Shown here in pieces: positions 24,373 through 30,017 of a DNA stretch of 30,017 nt. This stretch comes from Lachnospiraceae bacterium (GTDB lineage: Bacteria > Bacillota > Clostridia > Lachnospirales > Lachnospiraceae). The stretch covers positions 40,557-70,573 of the forward strand of contig JAAVAA010000011.1 of NCBI GenBank assembly GCA_014804285.1. Reading direction: 5' to 3'. Made by a program: the position numbers and the translations under genes. Position 1 is the first letter of the stretch, and each line of letters opens with the position of its first letter. Below the pieces are notes generated by a model that saw nothing but the letters and a program-made list of their open reading frames with translations, was not told the DNA's origin and made no database searches.

Positions 24373-24576
24373 TTATCTCTCCCTGAAATTCCACTCAATC
24401 TCCACCCTTTTGTCTCTATAAACATATATCTTCTTAATAAAAACATCAACCAGTTCCTGTGTCAGCTTTTCCATATGGGAATACCGGATCACCTGCCTCA
24501 TATCCTCTTCCATCCCTTCGTTTTCCGCTTCCAGCTTTAAGAGTTCTTCTTCCCTGTCATGTATCTGCCGGCCCAA
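24373..24576 (-). pseudogene. C-terminal fragment of a large serine recombinase
   Basis: About 67 residues survive: a coiled-coil segment (REEELLKLEAENEGMEEDM) followed by YSHMEKLTQELVDVFIKKIY and VEIEWNF, the ending of transposon-type large serine recombinases (DUF4368-like tail). The catalytic N-terminal and DNA-binding domains are missing, and the left edge coincides with a terminator from another gene, so the break lies near 24576. No proper start exists; the frame opens with a TTG inside the break region. It marks a former integrative element. Confidence 0.8.
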
Positions 24577-24577
24577 T

Positions 24578-24623
24578 AAAAACAGAGCGCATAGATCAAA
24601 AAAACCTGTTTCTATACGCTCTG
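24578..24623 (-). terminator. Terminator of the small lipoprotein/membrane peptide unit
   Basis: CAGAGCGTATAGA pairs with TCTATGCGCTCTG (13 bp, one mismatch) around a 15-base loop, then TTTTTATT on the minus strand. Confidence 0.85.
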
Positions 24624-24685
24624 ACGCTGTGTTACTTATTCAGTTATGATTGTGGTAATGGTTATTTAGACAAAATCGGAAATAG

Positions 24686-24880
24686 CTACTCTCTTTCCAA
24701 ATCCTTTTTTACCTTGTTATATGTTGTTGTAAACAATACTGCCCAAAGCATAGGGACCGCTGAATATCCAGCACTTACCTGTCCTTTATTAAGCAATACA
24801 TATGCGGCTCCTGCAAAAGTTAATATTGTAAAAAGAATACTCAGCACAAAAAGAATTTTCTTTAATACTTTTTTGTCCAT
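24686..24880 (-). CDS. Small two-helix membrane protein
   Basis: A 64-residue protein. The frame is open further upstream, but GGAGGG lies 7 bases before the ATG at 24880 (MDKKVLKKILFVLSILFTIL). Two hydrophobic segments, about residues 7-29 and 38-53, are separated by a short polar turn, with a basic C-terminus (YNKVKKDLERE). I do not recognise a family. It is 49 bases downstream of the lipoprotein gene on the same strand and shares its terminator, so the two are probably co-expressed at the membrane. Confidence 0.65.
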   Translation of the reverse strand: MDKKVLKKILFVLSILFTILTFAGAAYVLLNKGQVSAGYSAVPMLWAVLFTTTYNKVKKDLERE

Positions 24881-24929
24881 AATTTTTCCCTCCGGCAATT
24901 CCGACTTTTTCAGTACTACAAACTTTAAT

Positions 24930-25289
24930 TTAGTCTCCAGATACAATCCACTGCACATAAGCCCATTGCAATTTAGTTGAATCTAACGTGTTTTCATCAA
25001 TTGGCGTTCCGCATTCCTCATATACATAAATATCAGAAATGCTGTCACGTTCCATGACTGCATACATCCGGCACCCTGCCAGTCCAGTGTCGTTCGCCTG
25101 TTCTTCTGTCAGTTCCCCAATGTATTTATAACCGTCCGGTAATTCGTTTACTGGCATATACGGGGCTACATAGTCCCTACCATATAGGGTAATCATAGGC
25201 GGCAGATCACCGCTTGGGGCATTTGTATTACTCCCGCATCCAGTCAACAATATCATTGTGAACAACATAAATACTAATATTTTTTTCAT
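24930..25289 (-). CDS. Small lipoprotein of unknown function
   Basis: A 119-residue secreted lipoprotein. The signal peptide (MKKILVFMLFTMILLTGC) ends in the lipobox LLTGC with the lipid-modified Cys at 18. The mature part is small and acidic, with LPDGYKYIGELTEEQANDTG, a pattern seen in short clostridial lipoproteins; a few Cys (after residue 60) could form a disulfide. It has no enzymatic motif. It precedes a small membrane protein. The gap upstream (25290-25525) is filled by the direct repeat beginning at 25324. Confidence 0.75.
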   Translation of the reverse strand: MKKILVFMLFTMILLTGCGSNTNAPSGDLPPMITLYGRDYVAPYMPVNELPDGYKYIGELTEEQANDTGLAGCRMYAVMERDSISDIYVYEECGTPIDENTLDSTKLQWAYVQWIVSGD

Positions 25290-25323
25290 AATAACCTCTT
25301 TTCAAATTACGATTTGTGTCATC

Positions 25324-25511
25324 AATAGAATACCACAATCATACTCTTATTTCTTTCAAATTCCCGTTAAATTTCTTCCTCCCTACACTTCGCCTTACTT
25401 TGCTGTCTGCTCTCGTTCTAAAGTTCCCTTTCGCTAAGGGCATACAGATTTTTCCGTATGCCCCGCATATAAAAACATTTTCTTCTATTTCTTCTTTTTG
25501 GGAAATTCCAG
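25324..25511. repeat. Direct repeat, left copy, with a conserved hairpin
   Basis: It starts AATAGAATACCACAATCA and runs through CGCTAAGGGCATACAGATTT, a hairpin GGGCATAC/GTATGCCC (10-base loop), then ACATTTTCTTCTATTTC and AAATTCCA. The same order and orientation recur at 29558-29712, with about 33 fewer bases in the middle. It ends about 15 bases before the stop of the aldo/keto reductase. Confidence 0.8.
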
Positions 25512-25525
25512 CTTTACCTTATGCT

Positions 25526-26455
25526 TTACATTTCTATTCTGCCATCTCGGAATGTAAGATTTCGCATGCCAACACCCTGAAGCAGTTTGGCAGGGAAAAC
25601 TGTCTCGATCTGCATGATTTCATCAACAGTCAATTCAACCGACAGTGCATCAATGGAATCCTGAAGATGTTCCTTTCTTGTCGTGCCGATCAGGACACTC
25701 ATATCAGGGTTTTTCTCGTATACGTAGGCTTGCAAAAGGTTCTCAACCGTAGTGTGTTTGTCGGATGCAACCTTACGTAGGCCGGAGAGGATGCTATCCT
25801 TTACCTCTTGAGGTATTCCCGGTCTCCCAGATACCGCACCGCCGGATGGTGTGTCAGCCAACACGCCATGCTGCAGAACGCTGAAAGCAAGGATATTCAT
25901 GCGGTTACTCCGGGCAACGTCCAAAATCCCGTTTTTCTCAATGCTGCGATTCGCAAGAGAATAAGCAAGTTCCACAGTATGAATCGGATATACCTTTGCC
26001 GCTTTTGCCAGGTTTTCAGGTGTAAGCTGTGTTAGACCAATGTTGCGGACATAGCCTGCGTCCACACATTCCTTGATAGCGCCAATAATTTCCTCTACGG
26101 GAATACTCTCGTCCATGCGGGCGGGCTCGTATAAGTCCACGTAGTCCAGTCCAAGCCTGTGCAGAGAATAAGCCAAATGCGCCTTCACATTCCACGGCCT
26201 TACATCCAGTCCGTAAATTCCCCCTCCCGGCTGCGGCAGAACGCCAAATTTCACAGAAAGGAAGTAACTATCTCTCGGCACGCCTTTCAATGCTTCCCGA
26301 AGCACCATCTCGCTTTCACCACCACCGTAGAATTCACCGGTGTTTAACAGTGTTATACCGTGATCCAGTGCATAACGAATGGTTTCTATGGACCGATCTT
26401 TATTGGACATATTCATGTCCATGCAGCCGAGTCCAAGCCTTTTGATATCAGTCAT
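25526..26455 (-). CDS. Aldo/keto reductase family protein with an atypical catalytic site
   Basis: A 309-residue TIM-barrel oxidoreductase expected to use NADP(H) on carbonyl substrates. Tyr43 (GEFYGGG) and Lys69 (LSVKFG) of the catalytic tetrad are present. The Asp that normally precedes them is Asn38 (LLNTGEFY), and the usual His is replaced in DLYEPARMD (Ala112/Arg113). These replacements are shared by a recognisable subgroup, so the enzyme may still work with altered activity. AGGAGG precedes the ATG by 7 bases. The start overlaps the stop of an OB-fold remnant (26448-26546). The gene lies inside the block bracketed by direct repeats. Confidence 0.92.
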   Translation of the reverse strand: MTDIKRLGLGCMDMNMSNKDRSIETIRYALDHGITLLNTGEFYGGGESEMVLREALKGVPRDSYFLSVKFGVLPQPGGGIYGLDVRPWNVKAHLAYSLHRLGLDYVDLYEPARMDESIPVEEIIGAIKECVDAGYVRNIGLTQLTPENLAKAAKVYPIHTVELAYSLANRSIEKNGILDVARSNRMNILAFSVLQHGVLADTPSGGAVSGRPGIPQEVKDSILSGLRKVASDKHTTVENLLQAYVYEKNPDMSVLIGTTRKEHLQDSIDALSVELTVDEIMQIETVFPAKLLQGVGMRNLTFRDGRIEM

Positions 26456-26546
26456 TTTTGATTCCTCCTACAATACAATTTTTCAGAACTACCCCATATT
26501 TTTCATGCACAGTGAGATAGTTCCCGATAATCACAATGGCATCTCC
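26448..26546 (-). pseudogene. Orphan C-terminal end of a second OB-fold lipoprotein
   Basis: Directly after the stop of the DUF6273/OB-fold gene, in the same frame, 32 codons remain open: GDAIVIIGNYLTVHEKYGVV then LKNCIVGG and a stop at 26448. The segment matches the ending of the gene before it (GDEITVKGRFHIFSEEWGVV then LKRSVV) residue by residue in pattern. It has no start of its own and is the tail of a paralogous gene left behind by recombination or tandem duplication. Confidence 0.7.
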
Positions 26547-27665
26547 TTATATGACCACTGATCTTTTCAGCACAACGCCCCATTCTTCACTGAAGATGTG
26601 AAAACGCCCTTTGACGGTGATCTCATCACCGATTTTGATATCTCCATATTCGTCCTGCGAAGCAAGGCATGCATGAACATAGCAATTACCATCCACACTA
26701 TCAGAAAGCCTGAAGGAAGGCAATCCGTGAATATCCGTTCCAACATATGTCACAATACCAGTGGCGGTGATCTCTGTGTTTTCTGCAACTGATCCCGCGT
26801 TTTGATCAAAGGCAAACCAATCGTACAGAGCAGCCGCTTCTTCCGGCATACTTTCTGCAGCTGTCCCGGAGCCTGTAATAAATGATCTTTTCACGCGAAC
26901 TGCCGGCCTGACACCGATGATCTGCTCGTTAGCTTCATGAGCGCGATCCCCAATCTCCCCGGCTGAAGCAAAATAAGCCGGACTGGTATCCGTCATACCC
27001 GGGGAACGCAGCCACCATGCGCAGTTACCGCTTCCGTTCGTGTAAGCTCCCTGCTGAAGCGCATAGTCTGATGGCGCTGCAGTTCTTTCGCCGCTGCCAA
27101 GAAAAGTCATGGCTTCTCCTGCACTGAGCAGGAAAATGAAGTCAGTCGTATCTTCGCCGACAGGGGTTCCATAGTTCAAATCATCCCCATTGTCCAGAAC
27201 TGCAGGAACGATGGCTGTACGTTCTTCCTCCGAAAATGCCGCCTCCAGAAACTCTCCGTTCAGCCAGACACGGATATCAGACTCATTCCATGTGACCGCT
27301 TCATGATCGTTGTGCCAAGGCAGGGATGCCAGACAATACCTGCTGAGAAGCAGAACGCTTTCGCCATCGTCATCCAGCACGATCCATTCAATCGGTTCCG
27401 CGCTGTCGCTTTGCTGCGGGTAGCTGCCAAAGGCAACGTCCTTCGAAAAAATTGTTTCTGTCATCAGATTCTCTACCTCACTTTCAGAATCAGGTGCATT
27501 GCCGGTTATTGTACTTTCACTTGCGCTTTCGGATGAGCCTGTATCCTCACTCTGGGAATCCTGGTTTATCCCATCCGTCTTGTCAGCAGTATTCCCACAA
27601 CCCGCAAGGAAAACCATGAGCACACATATAAGCAGGCAAACGCCAGTTGATACTCTTTTTCTCAT
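26547..27665 (-). CDS. Lipoprotein with DUF6273 and OB-fold (tRNA_anti-like) domains
   Basis: A 372-residue secreted lipoprotein. The signal ends in the lipobox MVFLAGC (Cys23). After a Ser/Glu-rich linker, residues about 75-260 match DUF6273: AFGSYPQQ, IEWIVLD, SRYCLA, WNESDIRVWLNGEF, and the ending CAWWLRSPG...GVRPAVRV. The final 90 residues form an OB-fold-like domain (TATGIVTYVGTDIHGLPSFR, GDEITVKGRF). DUF6273 resembles formylglycine-enzyme-like or lectin-type folds and has no proven role; the combination suggests extracellular binding. The gene is followed in frame by a duplicate of its own last strands. Confidence 0.85.
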   Translation of the reverse strand: MRKRVSTGVCLLICVLMVFLAGCGNTADKTDGINQDSQSEDTGSSESASESTITGNAPDSESEVENLMTETIFSKDVAFGSYPQQSDSAEPIEWIVLDDDGESVLLLSRYCLASLPWHNDHEAVTWNESDIRVWLNGEFLEAAFSEEERTAIVPAVLDNGDDLNYGTPVGEDTTDFIFLLSAGEAMTFLGSGERTAAPSDYALQQGAYTNGSGNCAWWLRSPGMTDTSPAYFASAGEIGDRAHEANEQIIGVRPAVRVKRSFITGSGTAAESMPEEAAALYDWFAFDQNAGSVAENTEITATGIVTYVGTDIHGLPSFRLSDSVDGNCYVHACLASQDEYGDIKIGDEITVKGRFHIFSEEWGVVLKRSVVI

Positions 27666-27685
27666 TCAAACACCCACTTTCAGAT

Positions 27686-27805
27686 TTACTTGCATCTGCA
27701 CGGCCTATTTTTCGGCTGATCGCAGTCCACGGCCGCAAGATAAAAGATCTTTGCCTCGTTGATAAATACGCTGATGTCCTTTAAGCTCTGTTCATTCATG
27801 TTCAT
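27686..27805 (-). pseudogene. N-terminal fragment of a pyridoxamine 5'-phosphate oxidase-like flavoprotein
   Basis: A 39-codon frame, starting at 27805 (or the ATG at 27799) with AAGGAG upstream, gives MNEQSLKDISVFINEAK then IFYLAAVDCDQPKNRP. This is the start of small FMN-binding PPOX-family proteins, where the sequence normally continues 'RVRPFGAV..'. Similarity ends at the Arg-Pro and a stop follows after four more residues, so about 70-75% of the gene is missing. It starts 11 bases after the amidohydrolase stop and may still be translated as a short peptide. It points to a deletion between here and the lipoprotein gene. Confidence 0.75.
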
Positions 27806-27816
27806 TACGCTCCTTT

Positions 27817-28836
27817 TCATATTCTAAATAGTTTTTCTGCATTGCGGTGGGCAATATCTTCTTTGGTATCTTCATCAAGGGGCAATTCTTCAAGGAATGT
27901 CCTGACAAGGCTTGCTTTGGTATCGTAATTTGCATCGTTCAGCCCATAGGGATAGTCCTGCGCCCAGAGGATATGGTCCGGTGCAAAGGTCTTCAGGCAG
28001 AAATCCATATCGTCCTTGAAGAACATCCCGCTGGGATCGGTATAAACATTGTTCCGAAAATAGTATTTTATTTCGTGCCTCAGCCCCGTCATCTGTGGCG
28101 GCATCGCAGCATTCATACGGTCAAAGTAATAAGGCAGCAATTCACCCCAATGACCGACGATCATCTTCAGTGCGGGCAGTTTATCAAATATTCCGGAGAG
28201 GATGAATCTCATCAGATGCATAGCCGTATGGTAATGCCAGCCGATGCCGAATCCCGCAAATGTATTCGTTGTTCTGTCGTTCCAGCTTCCCTCGTAGTAG
28301 TATTTGCGCAGTTTTGCCGGAACCTCTGTCGGATGGAGATAGATGGGCACATCGAACTCTGCCGCTTTCTCAAAGATGGGGAAGAACCGCTCTTCATCCA
28401 GAAAATGACCTTCAAATGGGCCGTTGATCATGACGCCCACAAATCCCAGCTCTTTTACACATCTTTCCAGCTCAGTTACAGATGCTTCTACATCGTCTAC
28501 CGGCAGTGTTGCATAGCCGTAAAAACGACCCGGATAGAGCTGTGTAGCGGCATACAGCTCATCGTTTGCCAATCGGCACAGCTCTGCTGCGCCATCTTCT
28601 TTGCGGATGTGCATGGGCTGATTGTTCCCATAGCCGATAATCTGCGCGTCAATGCCGTTTTCATCCATAAAAGCAATCCGGCGTTCGCCGATGTCAGTGA
28701 TCGTGCCTTGCTGCATAAACAGCCTGACAAAACCCGCCTGGTTGGTCTCAGCCTCGTCTTTCGGCGGATTCAGTTCCATAAAACGATCATTGACTTTCTG
28801 TGACATGAAATGTTCTTCTATCGCTATAATTCTCAT
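27817..28836 (-). CDS. Metal-dependent amidohydrolase, ACMSD/aromatic-acid decarboxylase group
   Basis: A 339-residue TIM-barrel enzyme of the amidohydrolase-2 family. The first metal motif reads IAIEEHF (Glu7, His9), as in 2,3-dihydroxybenzoate and gamma-resorcylate decarboxylases, rather than the His-x-His of other amidohydrolases. Further ligands are His168 (IYLHPTE), His229 (VGHWGELLPYYFDR) and Asp294 (WAQDYP). The family decarboxylates hydroxybenzoates or similar acids, often reversibly; the exact substrate is not readable. Upstream, a palindrome at 28851-28866 matches the sites in the promoter of the neighbouring MarR gene, so MarR probably controls it. It is followed by a truncated PPOX gene. 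Confidence 0.9.
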   Translation of the reverse strand: MRIIAIEEHFMSQKVNDRFMELNPPKDEAETNQAGFVRLFMQQGTITDIGERRIAFMDENGIDAQIIGYGNNQPMHIRKEDGAAELCRLANDELYAATQLYPGRFYGYATLPVDDVEASVTELERCVKELGFVGVMINGPFEGHFLDEERFFPIFEKAAEFDVPIYLHPTEVPAKLRKYYYEGSWNDRTTNTFAGFGIGWHYHTAMHLMRFILSGIFDKLPALKMIVGHWGELLPYYFDRMNAAMPPQMTGLRHEIKYYFRNNVYTDPSGMFFKDDMDFCLKTFAPDHILWAQDYPYGLNDANYDTKASLVRTFLEELPLDEDTKEDIAHRNAEKLFRI

Positions 28837-28850
28837 AATCGTTCTCCTTC

Positions 28851-28866
28851 ATAAGTTCTTACTTAT
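28851..28866 (-). promoter_or_regulatory. MarR-type operator upstream of the amidohydrolase
   Basis: ATAAGTTCTTACTTAT is an inverted repeat (ATAAG/CTTAT). Its core TAAGTTCTTAC also occurs at 29330-29341, and a variant at 29352-29363, in the MarR promoter. It lies 15 bases before the ATG, on top of the expected transcript start or ribosome site. Confidence 0.75.
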
Positions 28867-28873
28867 TAGTCTG

Positions 28874-28916
28874 AAAGAAAAGCTCGTGGCATGGTCTCAA
28901 ATGCCGACGAGCTTTT
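28874..28916 (-). terminator. Terminator overlapping the end of the MarR gene
   Basis: AAAAGCTCGTCGGCAT pairs with ATGCCACGAGCTTTT (one bulged base), followed by CTTTC. The MarR stop codon lies in the loop, so the last codons of marR form one arm. Confidence 0.8.
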
Positions 28917-29313
28917 TCAGAAGCTGAATCAGCTGTTCTTTTTCCTTTTCTGAAAGCCGCTTTGTTACAGCGTCTTCCATTTCATCGCCAAGTCCCCTGA
29001 GTAATGTTTCTTCAGCATAGGCTTTCTCTGTCAGAGAGACGATTTTACTGCGCGCGTCATCCGGATTGACGATTCTTGTGGTATACCCTTTCTTTTCGAG
29101 AACCTTAAGGATGTCAATTGCTGCCGGATGTGTTATGGAGAAAACCGTTTCAAGATCGATGATCCGCACTGAATCCTTTGACGCATCAAACAGATACTTC
29201 AAAATTTTATACTGTGCTACTGTGAGGTCATACGTCTGTAGAATTGGCAGTTGTGTCTTTTCAGCCTCCAGCGCTGCTTTCTTCACCAGAATTGTCACTC
29301 TGTCTAAATACAT
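28897..29313 (-). CDS. MarR family transcriptional regulator
   Basis: A 138-residue winged-helix repressor-type protein. The N-terminal dimer helices lead to the DNA-binding part: LTVAQYKILKYLFDA, then the recognition helix region ITHPAAIDILKVLEKKGYTTR and the wing VNPDDARSKIVSLTEKA (Asp-Asp-Arg-Ser of the MarR wing). MarR proteins often bind small aromatic ligands and release DNA. Its promoter overlaps two palindromes (29330-29372), so it should repress itself, and a third at 28851 should control the amidohydrolase. It ends at a terminator that separates the two transcripts. Confidence 0.93.
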   Translation of the reverse strand: MYLDRVTILVKKAALEAEKTQLPILQTYDLTVAQYKILKYLFDASKDSVRIIDLETVFSITHPAAIDILKVLEKKGYTTRIVNPDDARSKIVSLTEKAYAEETLLRGLGDEMEDAVTKRLSEKEKEQLIQLLKKLVGI

Positions 29314-29329
29314 GACGCTCTCCTTTTTC

Positions 29330-29372
29330 GTAAGTTCTTACTAATTATATCGTGAGTTCTTACGAATATCAA
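29330..29372 (-). promoter_or_regulatory. MarR promoter with two operator sites
   Basis: On the minus strand TTGATA (29367-29372), a 17-base spacer and TATAAT (29344-29349). GTAAGTTCTTAC (29330-29341) sits just after the -10 box and GTGAGTTCTTAC (29352-29363) in the spacer, 22 bp apart, or about two helical turns. Confidence 0.85.
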
Positions 29373-29481
29373 TAGCATCTGCATATTTGTTCGGAATTTT
29401 TGTAACAGTTCAGCCATGCATAACCAATTCTATAGGGCGGACGCCTTTTCCAGTGTCCACTCGGCAAGGAGAAATCGCACC

Positions 29482-29559
29482 ATGATAATCAGCAGGTACA
29501 ACAGCGAAGGCTATCCTAAGATAGTACGCCAAATCAACAAACTCAAATTGTATAGCTAA
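29482..29559 (+). CDS. Possible 25-residue peptide or gene fragment
   Basis: ATG at 29482 with AAGGAG 8 bases upstream opens a frame ending at 29559 (MIISRYNSEGYPKIVRQ...). The start is reminiscent of conserved phage or plasmid small proteins that open with a similar 'SRYN.EGY' pattern, so this may be the remains of one. I cannot confirm a family and the frame is very short. Confidence 0.2.
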   Translation: MIISRYNSEGYPKIVRQINKLKLYS

Positions 29560-29712
29560 TAGAATACCACAATCACATACAAATTTCCATTAACTTTCTA
29601 TCTCTCCCCGGTTCACTTTTGAAGTTCTCATTCGCTAAGGGCATACAGATTTTTCCGTATGCCCCGCATAAAAACATTTTTTTCTATTTCTTCTTTTTTG
29701 GAAATTCCATCT
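29558..29712. repeat. Direct repeat, right copy, with a conserved hairpin
   Basis: It shares with 25324-25511 the opening AATAGAATACCACAATCA, the middle CAAATTTCCATTAA region, the hairpin block CGCTAAGGGCATACAGATTT/GTATGCCCCGCAT and the T-rich end with AAATTCCA. It is shorter by about 33 bases. It leads straight into the response-regulator fragment. Confidence 0.8.
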
Positions 29713-29938
29713 TTACGGCACGCTTGTCTTTCTTGCTTCCAGTCCGAACAGGGTATTTACGCAGTCGCAAATCTTTGAAGCCGTTTGGAGCACGGAAAGT
29801 GATAGCTGTCATTCAAGCGTTGTAAATGTAATATATAACCTGCGGAAGAAGATTGAGCCGGACAGTAAAAACCCGACTTATCTGAAAACAGTGTTAGGCA
29901 TTGGTTACAAGTTTAGTGCTGATAACATGGGGGAGTAA
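29711..29938 (+). pseudogene. C-terminal winged helix of an OmpR-family response regulator
   Basis: The only coding trace on the plus strand. In one frame it reads TLVFLASSPNRVFTQSQIFE, AVWSTESDSCHSSVVNVIYN and LRKKIEPDSKNPTYLKTVLG, ending IGYKFSADNMGE and stop at 29938. This is the complete recognition helix, the 'VNVIYNLRKK' segment and the 'T...GIGYKF' wing of OmpR/PhoB proteins. The receiver domain (about 120 residues) and the first strands are missing, replaced at the left by the direct repeat, and there is no start codon in context. A histidine kinase gene may follow: the frame after 29939 is open to the window edge but lacks a clear start. Confidence 0.85.
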
Positions 29939-30017
29939 CATTGTATATTTGCTTTCGCTGTCTGCTGCGAACTTAGAAATTGTGCAAAGCTATATATCAT
30001 TTCTATCTGACTTTCCG

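Noticed and set aside
25440..25470. The GGGCATAC/GTATGCCC hairpin as a terminator
   Set aside because: There is no T tract directly after the stem on either strand, and it recurs in the second repeat copy, so it is treated as part of the repeat.
27847..28803. A 318-residue open frame on the plus strand
   Set aside because: It is exactly antisense to the amidohydrolase, has no ribosome site and no recognisable domain; the minus-strand protein has all its metal ligands.
29701..29813. A minus-strand frame ending in a Lys-rich tail (EFPKKKK), also echoed at 25487-25526
   Set aside because: It is the antisense of the OmpR response-regulator fragment and of the shared repeat; the plus-strand reading matches a known domain residue by residue.

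Overview
The window looks like chromosome from a low-to-mid GC Firmicute, most likely a gut Lachnospiraceae-type clostridium. The grounds are consensus sigma-A promoters (TTGACA-17-TATAAT upstream of oppA), AGGAGG-type ribosome sites, frequent GTG/TTG starts, lipoboxes ending in a single Cys, and family content typical of that group (DegV, DUF4143 ATPase, DUF6273 lipoprotein, large serine recombinase scars). This placement is inference; there is no rRNA or marker gene here. Every intact gene lies on the minus strand. The only plus-strand coding trace is a broken response-regulator fragment at the right end. I see no tRNA, rRNA or CRISPR array.

Layout by position. (1) 1-1880: the start of an unknown membrane or secreted protein that runs off the window, and a DUF4143-type ATPase whose promoter carries a repeated 12-bp motif. 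(2) 1881-5990: DegV; a macrodomain/SirTM pair (ADP-ribosyl removal and transfer) behind a strong promoter with a palindromic operator; a flavin reductase/Rrf2 regulator pair. (3) 6035-15742: an oligopeptide ABC transporter operon oppA-B-C-D-F plus a sixth membrane protein that resembles a decayed ApbE. OppB, OppD and OppF all carry unusual extra domains. (4) 15971-21536: an apparent four-gene operon of HD-GYP phosphodiesterase, membrane GGDEF cyclase, sugar isomerase/epimerase-like TIM barrel and cytosolic GH5 glycosidase, which suggests c-di-GMP signalling tied to carbohydrate use. (5) 21845-24623: an accessory patch with a PIN toxin-like gene interrupted by an amber codon at codon 2, an intact PIN gene with two small partners, two equal-length (182 bp) direct repeats bracketing that module, and fragments of serine recombinases. 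(6) 24686-29938: a small lipoprotein and membrane peptide, then an approximately 4-kb block (aldo/keto reductase, DUF6273/OB-fold lipoprotein, metal-dependent amidohydrolase/decarboxylase, MarR regulator) bracketed by a second pair of direct repeats and littered with gene ends: an OB-fold tail, a pyridoxamine-oxidase-like N-terminus, and the C-terminal half of an OmpR response regulator.

How it works together. The MarR gene and the amidohydrolase share the same short palindrome in their upstream regions, so they probably form one small regulon responding to an aromatic or xenobiotic compound. The opp operon has one strong promoter in front of oppA and a weak hairpin between oppA and oppB that could favour binding-protein expression. 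The right third of the window shows repeated insertion, recombination and decay; the left two thirds is ordinary chromosomal content with some unusual domain architectures.
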